Source: Methylibium sp964616015 (GTDB lineage: Bacteria; Pseudomonadota; Gammaproteobacteria; Burkholderiales; Burkholderiaceae_C). Taken from it: a DNA stretch of 6,965 bases. Both the position numbers and the translations under genes were made by a program. The notes beneath the pieces are model-generated. The model did no database searches. It was given only the letters and a program-made list of their open reading frames with translations, and was not told where the DNA came from. Below, piece by piece: positions 1 through 5,593 of the stretch. Within the stretch, counting starts at the first letter, position 1. Each line of letters opens with the position of its first letter. The stretch is taken from positions 1 through 6,965 of the forward strand of contig CAZTTC010000160.1 in NCBI GenBank assembly GCA_964616015.1, in the 5' to 3' direction.

Positions 1-760
1 TGCGGCCGGTCAGGCCGCAGTCGCCCTGCGGGCCACCGATGACGAAGCGGCCGGTCGGGTTGATCAGGTAGCGGGTGTCCTTCAGCCACTCCTTCGGGAG
101 CACCGGCTTGATGATCTCCTCGATGATGGCCTCGGTGAACGAGGCCTTCATCTTGGTCGGCGTCTCGCTCTGGTCGGGCGCGTGCTGCGTGCTCAGCACC
201 ACGGTGTCGATCGAGTGCGGCTTGCCGTCGACGTAGCGCATCGTCACCTGGCTCTTGGCGTCAGGGCGCAGGAAGGGCAGGCGGCCGTCCTTGCGCAGCT
301 GGGCCTGGCGCTCGACGAGGCGGTGCGCGTAGTAGATCGGCGCGGGCATCAGCTCGGGCGTCTCGTCGCAGGCGTAGCCGAACATCAGGCCCTGGTCGCC
401 GGCGCCGATGTTGAGGTGGTCGTCGGACGCGTGATCCACGCCCTGGGCGATGTCGTTGGACTGCTTGTCGTAGCAGACCATCACCGCGCAACCCTTGTAG
501 TCGATGCCGTACTCGGTGTTGTCGTAGCCGATGCGCTTGATGGTGTTGCGCGCGACCTCGATGTAGTCGACGTGGGCGTTGGTCGTGATCTCGCCGGCCA
601 GCACCACGAGCCCGGTGTTGGTCAGCGTCTCGGCGGCCACGCGCGAGCGCGGGTCCTGCGCGAAGATCGCGTCGAGGATCGCGTCCGAGATCTGGTCGGC
701 CACCTTGTCGGGGTGACCTTCGGAGACCGATTCCGAGGTGAAGAGAAAGTCGTTCGCCAC
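1..760 (-). CDS. metK: S-adenosylmethionine synthetase (methionine adenosyltransferase), 5' part only
   Basis: MetK makes S-adenosylmethionine from methionine and ATP in the cytoplasm, releasing phosphate and pyrophosphate. Reading the minus strand gives 253 residues beginning MANDFLFTSESVSEGHPDKV, an almost canonical proteobacterial MetK N-terminus. Visible landmarks are the HPDK segment near residues 16-19 (ATP/Mg site), the hallmark GAGDQG loop at 119-124 followed by LMFGYA, and the GGPQGDCGLTGR segment (242-253) that the left edge cuts. The family is about 385-395 aa, so roughly 135 C-terminal residues, including the second glycine-rich signature, lie outside. The chosen start is a GTG (758-760) because it yields the conserved MANDF start and has GGAG seven bases upstream. 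An in-frame ATG (776-778) would add six residues (MDWSLR) not typical of the family and lies upstream of that GGAG. The gene is transcribed away from the acyltransferase genes. Identity is seen directly in the sequence; only the start is slightly uncertain. Confidence 0.97.
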   Translation of the reverse strand, partial: MANDFLFTSESVSEGHPDKVADQISDAILDAIFAQDPRSRVAAETLTNTGLVVLAGEITTNAHVDYIEVARNTIKRIGYDNTEYGIDYKGCAVMVCYDKQSNDIAQGVDHASDDHLNIGAGDQGLMFGYACDETPELMPAPIYYAHRLVERQAQLRKDGRLPFLRPDAKSQVTMRYVDGKPHSIDTVVLSTQHAPDQSETPTKMKASFTEAIIEEIIKPVLPKEWLKDTRYLINPTGRFVIGGPQGDCGLTGR

Positions 761-767
761 TCTTAAA

Positions 768-771
768 CTCC
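768..771 (-). promoter_or_regulatory. Ribosome binding site of metK
   Basis: On the minus strand GGAG stands seven bases before the GTG codon at 758-760. This decides the metK start in favour of GTG over the in-frame ATG at 776-778, since the GGAG would lie inside the coding sequence of the longer form. Confidence 0.7.
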
Positions 772-780
772 AGTCCATCA

Positions 781-798
781 AGTTGCAACTCGCGTTGC
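781..798. repeat. 10-bp palindrome plus overlapping hairpin in the metK leader
   Basis: AGTTGCAACT (781-790) is its own reverse complement, and its GCAAC (785-789) can also pair with GTTGC (794-798) across a four-base loop. The palindrome begins 21 bases upstream of the metK GTG and close to its ribosome binding site. It could therefore be an operator for a dimeric repressor or an RNA hairpin near the translation start. The symmetry is seen; any regulatory role is inference, and short palindromes also occur by chance. Confidence 0.35.
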
Positions 799-864
799 CG
801 GCCTGGTGGGAGGAGCGGCGAACGCTTTAGCGGTTTGTTGAGCCCGATTCGTCATCGTGACCCG

Positions 865-880
865 GCGGTGATGGCACCGC
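865..880. repeat. Perfect 6-bp inverted repeat with ATGG loop
   Basis: GCGGTG at 865-870 pairs perfectly with CACCGC at 875-880 around the loop ATGG, in the middle of the divergent region. There is no T-run after it on either strand, so it is not a classical terminator. It could be an operator or part of a 5' leader for either flanking gene. In such GC-rich DNA a stem of this size is also plausible by chance. Confidence 0.3.
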
Positions 881-935
881 GATCGCCCCGCAAGTAGTCC
901 TGTAACTCGGCGACGCCAAGATTCTAACGACCCCG

Positions 936-1946
936 ATGAGCCGCTTCCTGATGACCCTGATGCGCGCCCTGGCTGGCTGGCCGCTGTGGTTGTTGCATGG
1001 GTGCGGCGCCGCGCTCGGCTGGCTGGTCTACGCCGCGTCGCCCGGCTACCGCGGCCGGTTCCGCGCCCATGCCCGCCAGGCCGGCGTGCCCTGGTCGCAG
1101 GCGCGCGCCGGCATCGCCGCGGCCGGCCGCATGCTGGCCGAGCTGCCGCCGCTCTGGCTGCGTCCGCACGGCGCGAAGCTGCTGGTGCCGGTGCAGTGGC
1201 AGGGCGGCGAGCTGATCGAGCGCGCCCAGGCCGCCGGCCGCGGCCTGGTGATGCTGACACCGCACCTGGGCTGCTTCGAGGTCGTCGGCCAGTCCTATGC
1301 CGAACGCTATGGCGCCGGCCGCGGCGCGATGACGGTGCTGTACCGCCCCGCCCGCAAGCCCTGGCTGCGTCCGCTGATCGAGGCGGCGCGCCGCCGCCCG
1401 GGGCTGGACGCCGCGCCGGCCACGCTGGCGGGGGTGCGCCAGATGATGCGTGCGCTCAAGCGCGGCGAGGTGGTCGGCCTGCTGCCCGACCAGGTGCCGC
1501 CCGACGGCCTGGGCGTGTGGGCGCCGTTCTTCGGCCAGCCGGCCTACACCATGACGCTGGCGGCGCGCCTGGTGCAGCAGACCGGCGCGGCCCTGCTGCT
1601 GATCTGGGGCGAGCGGCTGCCGCACGGCGCCGGCTACCGGGTGCGCGTGTCCGAGCTCGGCGAGCCGCTGCCCGCCGACTCGCTGGCCGCGGCGACGGCG
1701 ATCAACCGCGCGATGGAAGGGCTCATCCTGCAATGCCCGCAGCAGTACCTCTGGGGCTACCACCGCTACAAGGCGCCGCGCCGCGAGGGGCCGGCCGCCA
1801 CCGCCGGCCCGCGCGACGCTGGGGGCGGTGAGACCGGCACGTCCGCCGCGTCCGGCGGCTCGCGGGGCCGCGCCGACGACCACGGGCCCGACGGCGGCGA
1901 CGGCGGGGGCGGCGATGGCGGAGGTGGTGGCGGAGGCGGCGGCTGA
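936..1946 (+). CDS. LpxL/HtrB-family lipid A (lysophospholipid) acyltransferase, divergent copy with Gly-rich tail
   Basis: This 336-aa protein belongs to the membrane-bound acyltransferases that add a secondary fatty acyl chain from acyl-ACP to lipid A precursors at the inner membrane. The N-terminus (about residues 12-33) is a hydrophobic anchor. The catalytic HX4E motif is seen as HLGCFE (H110, E115), with the conserved LLPDQ...FFG block at 182-200 and the terminal QQYLWGYHRYK at 269-279. The core is unusually lean in the region before HX4E compared with the next gene. After about residue 281 the family domain ends. A tail of about 55 residues follows, rich in Gly, Asp, Ala and Ser and closing with a nearly pure Gly/Asp stretch (319-336), which is not a family feature. 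The stop overlaps the next start by one base. There is no good Shine-Dalgarno before the ATG at 936; in-frame ATGs at 951 and 960 are alternatives. Specificity for acyl chain or acceptor cannot be read. It could also act on another lipid such as an ornithine lipid or phospholipid. Confidence 0.85.
   Translation: MSRFLMTLMRALAGWPLWLLHGCGAALGWLVYAASPGYRGRFRAHARQAGVPWSQARAGIAAAGRMLAELPPLWLRPHGAKLLVPVQWQGGELIERAQAAGRGLVMLTPHLGCFEVVGQSYAERYGAGRGAMTVLYRPARKPWLRPLIEAARRRPGLDAAPATLAGVRQMMRALKRGEVVGLLPDQVPPDGLGVWAPFFGQPAYTMTLAARLVQQTGAALLLIWGERLPHGAGYRVRVSELGEPLPADSLAAATAINRAMEGLILQCPQQYLWGYHRYKAPRREGPAATAGPRDAGGGETGTSAASGGSRGRADDHGPDGGDGGGGDGGGGGGGGG
1890..1943 (+). repeat. Imperfect GGN codon repeat encoding a Gly/Asp tail
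   Basis: Eighteen codons in a row encode only Gly and Asp, at the extreme C-terminus of the first acyltransferase. Codons are mixed (GGC, GGG, GGA, GGT, GAC, GAT), so this is not a freshly expanded pure triplet. GGA and GGT are used four times here although GGC dominates elsewhere in the window. The strand is full of GG pairs with one G5 run and could form two-layer G-quadruplexes in RNA; that is inference. Confidence 0.7.
1932..1936 (+). promoter_or_regulatory. Ribosome binding site of lpxL embedded in the Gly-rich tail
   Basis: GGAGG sits nine bases before the ATG at 1946 and lies inside the upstream reading frame as parts of the Gly codons GGA and GGC. Together with the TGATG junction this points to translational coupling of the two acyltransferases. 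Confidence 0.6.
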
Positions 1947-2815
1947 TGCGCGCCGTCCTCGTCCTGCTGTGGCTGCTGCACTGGCTGCCGCTGCCGCTGC
2001 TGGCGCTGCTGGGCCGCGGCCTGGGCATGCTGCTGTGGCCGCTGGCCGGCTCGCGCCGGCGCATCGCGCTGCGCAACCTCGAGCTGTGCTTGCCCGACTG
2101 GCCCGAGCCGAAGCGCCGCGCGCTCGCCTTCGAGCACTTCCAGTGGCTGGGCCGCAGCCTGCTCGAGCGCGGCCTGCTCTGGTACGCCTCGCCCGCGCGG
2201 CTGCGCCGGCTGATGCACGTCGAAGGCCCGGCCAGCTTCGCCGACACCCATGCCGGCCCGGTGATGTGGCTGGTGCCGCACTTCATGGGCCTGGACGTCG
2301 CTGGCGCCGCGGTGCAGCTCTTCATCGCCCGGCCCGGCTGCTCGATCTACCAGGCGCAGAGCAACCCCGTCTTCGACCGCGCGCTGCGGCGCGCGCGGCT
2401 GCGCTATGGCAACGCGAAGATCTTCGCGCGCAACGAGACGGCCAAGCCGCTGATGCGCGCCATCAAGGACGGCATGGGCTTCTTCAACCTGCCCGACATG
2501 GACTTCGGCGCCAAGGACGCGGCCTTCGTGCCCTTCTTCGGCGTGCCGGCCGCCACGCTGCTGGCGCCGTCGCGCATGGCGCGGCTGCTGGGCATGAAGG
2601 TGCAGCCGGTGATCGCCGAGATGCTGCCCGGCGGGCGGGGTTACCGCGTGCGCTTCCACGAGCCCTGGGCCGGTTTCCCGACCACCGACGCCGAGGCCGA
2701 CACCGCCTGGATGAACCGCTGGATCGAGGACCGCATCCGCGACAACCCGGCCCAGTACCTGTGGGTGCACAAGCGCTTCAAGACGCGGCCGCCGGGCGAG
2801 GCGCCGCTGTACTGA
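1946..2815 (+). CDS. lpxL: Lipid A biosynthesis lauroyl/myristoyl acyltransferase (LpxL/HtrB family)
   Basis: This 289-aa protein is the more canonical of the two tandem acyltransferases and has the normal family length (about 290-310 aa). It should transfer a secondary acyl chain from acyl-ACP onto Kdo-lipid A at the cytoplasmic face of the inner membrane. Residues 3-34 form a Leu/Trp-rich membrane anchor, followed by the family block RRRIALRNLELCLPDW (37-52). The catalytic HX4D motif is HFMGLD (H112, D117). DMDFG at 184-188 and FFG at 197-199 match the family's second conserved block, and the C-terminus holds the typical QYLWVHKRFKTRPPGE (270-285). The start overlaps the upstream stop as TGATG and has GGAGG nine bases before it, so the two genes are very probably co-transcribed and coupled. 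Tandem LpxL homologues are known in Burkholderiales such as Bordetella, where each adds a different secondary chain (established knowledge, from memory). Acyl chain length cannot be read. Confidence 0.92.
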   Translation: MRAVLVLLWLLHWLPLPLLALLGRGLGMLLWPLAGSRRRIALRNLELCLPDWPEPKRRALAFEHFQWLGRSLLERGLLWYASPARLRRLMHVEGPASFADTHAGPVMWLVPHFMGLDVAGAAVQLFIARPGCSIYQAQSNPVFDRALRRARLRYGNAKIFARNETAKPLMRAIKDGMGFFNLPDMDFGAKDAAFVPFFGVPAATLLAPSRMARLLGMKVQPVIAEMLPGGRGYRVRFHEPWAGFPTTDAEADTAWMNRWIEDRIRDNPAQYLWVHKRFKTRPPGEAPLY

Positions 2816-2898
2816 TCTGAGGCCCCGACGTGCCGCGCAGCGCTCGCGCCGCCGCCTCATCGGCCCGCTCGATCGCCGATCGGGACTAGGATCGCTCG
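2816..2898. other. 83-bp spacer between the lipid A genes and the E1-like operon
   Basis: The spacer carries no recognisable gene, no stem followed by T residues, and no convincing promoter. It is C-rich at first and then has a cluster of GATCG pentamers at 2871, 2878 and 2890, with a fourth at 2905 just inside the next gene. CCGATCGG (2876-2883) within it is a perfect palindrome. This would be the natural place for a promoter or operator of the downstream operon. AGGA at 2888-2891, seven bases before the ATG at 2899, is the likely ribosome binding site of the E1-like gene. Confidence 0.45.
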
Positions 2899-5562
2899 AT
2901 GAACGATCGCTTCCAGGGCCTGGGCGGCCGCGCCAAGGACGCCGACCCGGCCGAGACGCGCGAATGGCTGGACGCGCTGGCTGCGGTCGTGCAGCAGGGC
3001 GGCCGCGAGCGCGGGCTCTACCTGCTGGAGCAGCTGGAGGAGCAGGCGCAGCAGCAGGGCATCGTGCCGCACGTGCTGCCGTACTCGGCCTACCGCAACA
3101 CCATCCCCGTGGAGCGCCAGGGGCGCTACCCCGGCGACCTGGAGATCGAGCAGCGCCTCGCGACCATCATGCGCTGGAACGCGCTGGCCATGGTGATGCG
3201 CGCCAACCAGACCTACGGCGACCTGGGCGGGCACATCGCGAGCTACGCCTCGGCGGCCGAGATCTTCGAGGTCGGCTTCAACCACTTCTTCCGCGCCGAC
3301 GACCTGGTGTACTTCCAGCCGCACTCGGCGCCGGGCGTGTACGCGCGGGCCTTCCTCGAGGGGCGGCTGAGCGAGGCGCAGCTCGCGCGGTACCGGCAGG
3401 AGGTGGGGGGCGGGGGGCTGAGTTCCTACCCGCATCCCTGGCTGATGCCGGACTTCTGGCAGTTCCCCACCGGCTCCATGGGCCTGGGCCCGATCAGCGC
3501 GGTCTACCAGGCGCGCTTCCTGCGCTACCTGCAGCACCGTGGCCTGGCCGACGCGCCGACGCGCCACGTCTGGGGCGTGTTCGGCGACGGCGAGATGGAC
3601 GAGCCCGAGTCGATCGCCGGCCTCACGCTCGCGGCGCGCGAGCGGCTCGACAACCTGACCTACGTCATCAACTGCAACCTGCAGCGCCTGGACGGCCCGG
3701 TGCGCGGCAACGGCCAGATCATCCAGGAGCTCGAGTCGCTGTTCACCGGCGCCGGCTGGAACGTGATCAAGGTGCTGTGGGGCAGCGACTGGGACGCGCT
3801 CTTCGCGCGCGACACCGACCACGTGCTGCTGCGCGCGCTGGCCGGCACGGTGGACGGCCAGTACCAGACCCTGGGCGCGAAGGACGGCGCCTACAACATC
3901 AAGCACTTCTTCCGCCAGGACCCGGCGGTGCAGGCGCTGGTCGCGCACATGAGCGAGGCCGAGATCGACGCGCTCAAGCGCGGCGGCCACGACTTGCGCA
4001 AGCTGCACGCCGCCTTTGCGGAGGCCCAGGCGCACAAGGGCCGCCCGACGGTGATCCTGGCCAAGACCAAGAAGGGCTACGGCATGGGCGGCGCCGGCGA
4101 GTCGCGCATGACCTCGCACCAGGCCAAGAAGCTCGACCTCGAAGGGCTCGAGGCCTTCTGCCGGCGCTTCGGCCTGCCGCTGACCGACGCCGACCGCGAG
4201 CAGCTGCGTTTCTACAAGCCCGACGACGACAGCCCCGAGATGCAGTACCTGCACGAGAAGCGCGGCGCGCTCGGCGGGGCCTTGCCGCAGCGCCGGCGCG
4301 AGGCGCCCGTGCTGCCGGTGCCGCCGCTGGCCGGCTGGGGTCACTTTGCGCTCGACGCCGACGGCAAGGAGATGAGCACCACCATGGCCGCCGTGCGCCT
4401 GGTCGCCGGCCTGCTGAAGGACCCGCAGCTCGGGCCGCGCGTCGTGCCCATCGTCGCCGACGAGGCGCGCACCTTCGGCATGGCCAGCCTGTTCCGCCAG
4501 ATCGGCATCTACGCGCCCGACGGCCAGCGCTACGAACCCGAGGACGCCGGCTCGATGCTGAGCTACCGCGAGGCCCGCGACGGCCAGCTGCTCGAAGAGG
4601 GCATCACCGAGGCCGGCGCCATGGCCTCGTGGACCGCGGCCGCCACCTCCTACAGCGTCAGCGGTCTGCCGATGCTGCCGATCTACATCTACTACTCGAT
4701 GTTCGGCTTCCAGCGCGTCGGCGACCTGATCTGGGCTGCGGCCGACCAGCGCGCGCGGGGCCTCCTGTTCGGCGCGACCGCGGGTCGCACGACGCTCGGC
4801 GGCGAGGGCCTGCAGCACCAGGACGGCCACAGTGTGCTGACGGCGGCCCAGGTGCCCAACTGCCGCGTCTGGGACCCGTGCTTCGCCGGCGAGCTGGCGG
4901 TGATCGTCGACCACGCGGCGCGCCGCATGCTCGAGCAGCAGCGCGACGAGTTCCACTACGTGACCCTGATGAACGAGAACTACGCCCAGCCCTCGCTGCC
5001 GGCCGCCGCGCACGACGACCTGCTGCGCGGCATGTATCTCCACGCGCAGCGCGAGGCCCCGGACGCCGCGGCCGGCGTGCGCCTGCTGGGCTCGGGCACG
5101 ATCCTGCGCGAGGTCCTCGCCGCGGCCGACCTGCTGGCGGCCGACTGGCAGGTGCCGAGCGAGGTCTATTCGGTCACCAGCTTCGCCGAGCTGGCGCGCG
5201 AGGCGCGCGAGGTCGAGCGCGCCAACCGGCTGGCGCCCGGCGAGCGCGACCGCCGCAGCCACGTCGCGCGCCTGCTGGCCGGCGACGCACCGGTGATCGC
5301 CGCCACCGACTACGTGCGCGCCTGGCCGCAGCTGATCGCCGAGTACCTGCCGGCGCGCTACGTCACCCTGGGCACCGACGGTTTCGGGCGCAGCGACACG
5401 CGCAGTGCCTTGCGCCGCCACTTCGAGGTGGACCGCCACCACATCGTGCTGGCCGCGCTGCAGGCGCTGGTGCGTGAAGGCCGGCGTGAGCGTGCCGTGC
5501 TCGCGCGCGCCGCGCAGCGCTACGGCCTGGATCCTGCGGCCGAGCCACCCTGGGACCGCTGA
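2899..5562 (+). CDS. Stand-alone pyruvate dehydrogenase E1 of the homodimeric AceE/MdeB type (paralogue-like)
   Basis: This 887-aa thiamine-diphosphate enzyme is the full length of E. coli AceE. It should decarboxylate a 2-oxo acid (pyruvate, or 2-oxobutyrate as reported for Pseudomonas MdeB) and pass the acyl group to a lipoyl E2. Compared from memory with E. coli AceE, the N-terminal E2-docking acidic residues are kept (D14, D16, E19, E22). GGHIAS carries H112, QPHSAPG carries H142, GDGEMDEPES (229-238) with NCN (258-260) is the ThDP/Mg motif, and the mobile loop has E401 and H407. D521, E522, D549, E571, Y599 and H640 of the active site are all present. Relative to E. coli a six-residue loop is lost before LVYFQ (136-140), and QGH is changed to QPH at 140-142. 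No aceF or lpd follows, unlike a housekeeping pdh operon, so I read it as a specialised paralogue, though it could still be the cell's only AceE. The downstream dioxygenase gene starts 31 bases later, suggesting one operon. Confidence 0.9.
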   Translation: MNDRFQGLGGRAKDADPAETREWLDALAAVVQQGGRERGLYLLEQLEEQAQQQGIVPHVLPYSAYRNTIPVERQGRYPGDLEIEQRLATIMRWNALAMVMRANQTYGDLGGHIASYASAAEIFEVGFNHFFRADDLVYFQPHSAPGVYARAFLEGRLSEAQLARYRQEVGGGGLSSYPHPWLMPDFWQFPTGSMGLGPISAVYQARFLRYLQHRGLADAPTRHVWGVFGDGEMDEPESIAGLTLAARERLDNLTYVINCNLQRLDGPVRGNGQIIQELESLFTGAGWNVIKVLWGSDWDALFARDTDHVLLRALAGTVDGQYQTLGAKDGAYNIKHFFRQDPAVQALVAHMSEAEIDALKRGGHDLRKLHAAFAEAQAHKGRPTVILAKTKKGYGMGGAGESRMTSHQAKKLDLEGLEAFCRRFGLPLTDADREQLRFYKPDDDSPEMQYLHEKRGALGGALPQRRREAPVLPVPPLAGWGHFALDADGKEMSTTMAAVRLVAGLLKDPQLGPRVVPIVADEARTFGMASLFRQIGIYAPDGQRYEPEDAGSMLSYREARDGQLLEEGITEAGAMASWTAAATSYSVSGLPMLPIYIYYSMFGFQRVGDLIWAAADQRARGLLFGATAGRTTLGGEGLQHQDGHSVLTAAQVPNCRVWDPCFAGELAVIVDHAARRMLEQQRDEFHYVTLMNENYAQPSLPAAAHDDLLRGMYLHAQREAPDAAAGVRLLGSGTILREVLAAADLLAADWQVPSEVYSVTSFAELAREAREVERANRLAPGERDRRSHVARLLAGDAPVIAATDYVRAWPQLIAEYLPARYVTLGTDGFGRSDTRSALRRHFEVDRHHIVLAALQALVREGRRERAVLARAAQRYGLDPAAEPPWDR

Positions 5563-5580
5563 AGCCCCGCAACCACCACC

Positions 5581-5587
5581 AAGGAGA
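5581..5587 (+). promoter_or_regulatory. Strong ribosome binding site of the dioxygenase gene
   Basis: AAGGAGA lies six bases before the ATG at 5594. It fixes the dioxygenase start there rather than at the in-frame ATG at 5405, which is buried in the preceding gene. Confidence 0.85.
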
Positions 5588-5593
5588 CCTGCG

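Larger units (their letters stand above)
761..935. other. Divergent intergenic region between metK and the first acyltransferase gene
   Basis: These 175 bases must hold the promoters of both metK (leftward) and the acyltransferase genes (rightward), unless one gene is served from within the other. I see no -35/-10 pair good enough to annotate on either strand. The region holds several short inverted repeats: a perfect 10-bp palindrome AGTTGCAACT at 781-790, an overlapping GCAAC/GTTGC hairpin at 785-798, a bulged stem at 821-835, and a perfect GCGGTG/CACCGC stem with a four-base loop at 865-880. The first three would lie in the metK leader if its promoter is upstream of them. No MetJ box (AGACGTCT) is present. 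I cannot fit a known SAM or SAH riboswitch here with confidence. Confidence 0.6.

Noticed and set aside
776..778. ATG as an alternative metK start
   Set aside because: It adds MDWSLR ahead of the conserved MANDF sequence and lies upstream of the GGAG, which fits the GTG at 758-760 much better.
261..788. Other open frames over metK (182-766 plus; 261-788 minus)
   Set aside because: They are out-of-frame translations of the clear metK coding sequence, with no family resemblance.
761..935. SAM or SAH riboswitch in the metK leader
   Set aside because: Small stems and a GC-rich stretch are present, but I could not match the conserved core of any SAM or SAH riboswitch class by eye, and no terminator or clear sequestering stem follows.
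1828..2820. Plus-strand 330-codon frame overlapping both acyltransferases
   Set aside because: It is Ala/Arg/Pro-rich with no conserved motif, while the overlapping frame 1946-2815 is a textbook LpxL.
2821..2885. Rho-independent terminator after lpxL
   Set aside because: GC-rich partial stems occur but none is followed by a run of T, so read-through into the downstream operon cannot be excluded.
4786..4845. E1-like gene as a natural version of the E. coli AceE mutants that make DXP
   Set aside because: At the positions I recall as mutated (L633, E636) this protein keeps the wild-type Leu and Glu (TTLGGEGLQH, 631-640). Only nearby positions differ (N634 to G, and E to Q just after H640).
2857..5442. 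An 861-codon open frame on the minus strand opposite the E1-like gene, and an 837-codon plus-strand frame (2964-5477)
   Set aside because: Both are Ala/Arg/Val/Gly-rich shadow frames caused by high GC third positions. Neither has a recognisable domain, while the frame at 2899-5562 matches AceE along its whole length.
5405..5593. Upstream extension of the dioxygenase to an in-frame ATG at 5405 (353 residues)
   Set aside because: The extra 63 residues lie mostly inside the E1-like gene and look unlike the family, whereas ATG 5594 has AAGGAGA six bases before it and starts the conserved PhyH region.
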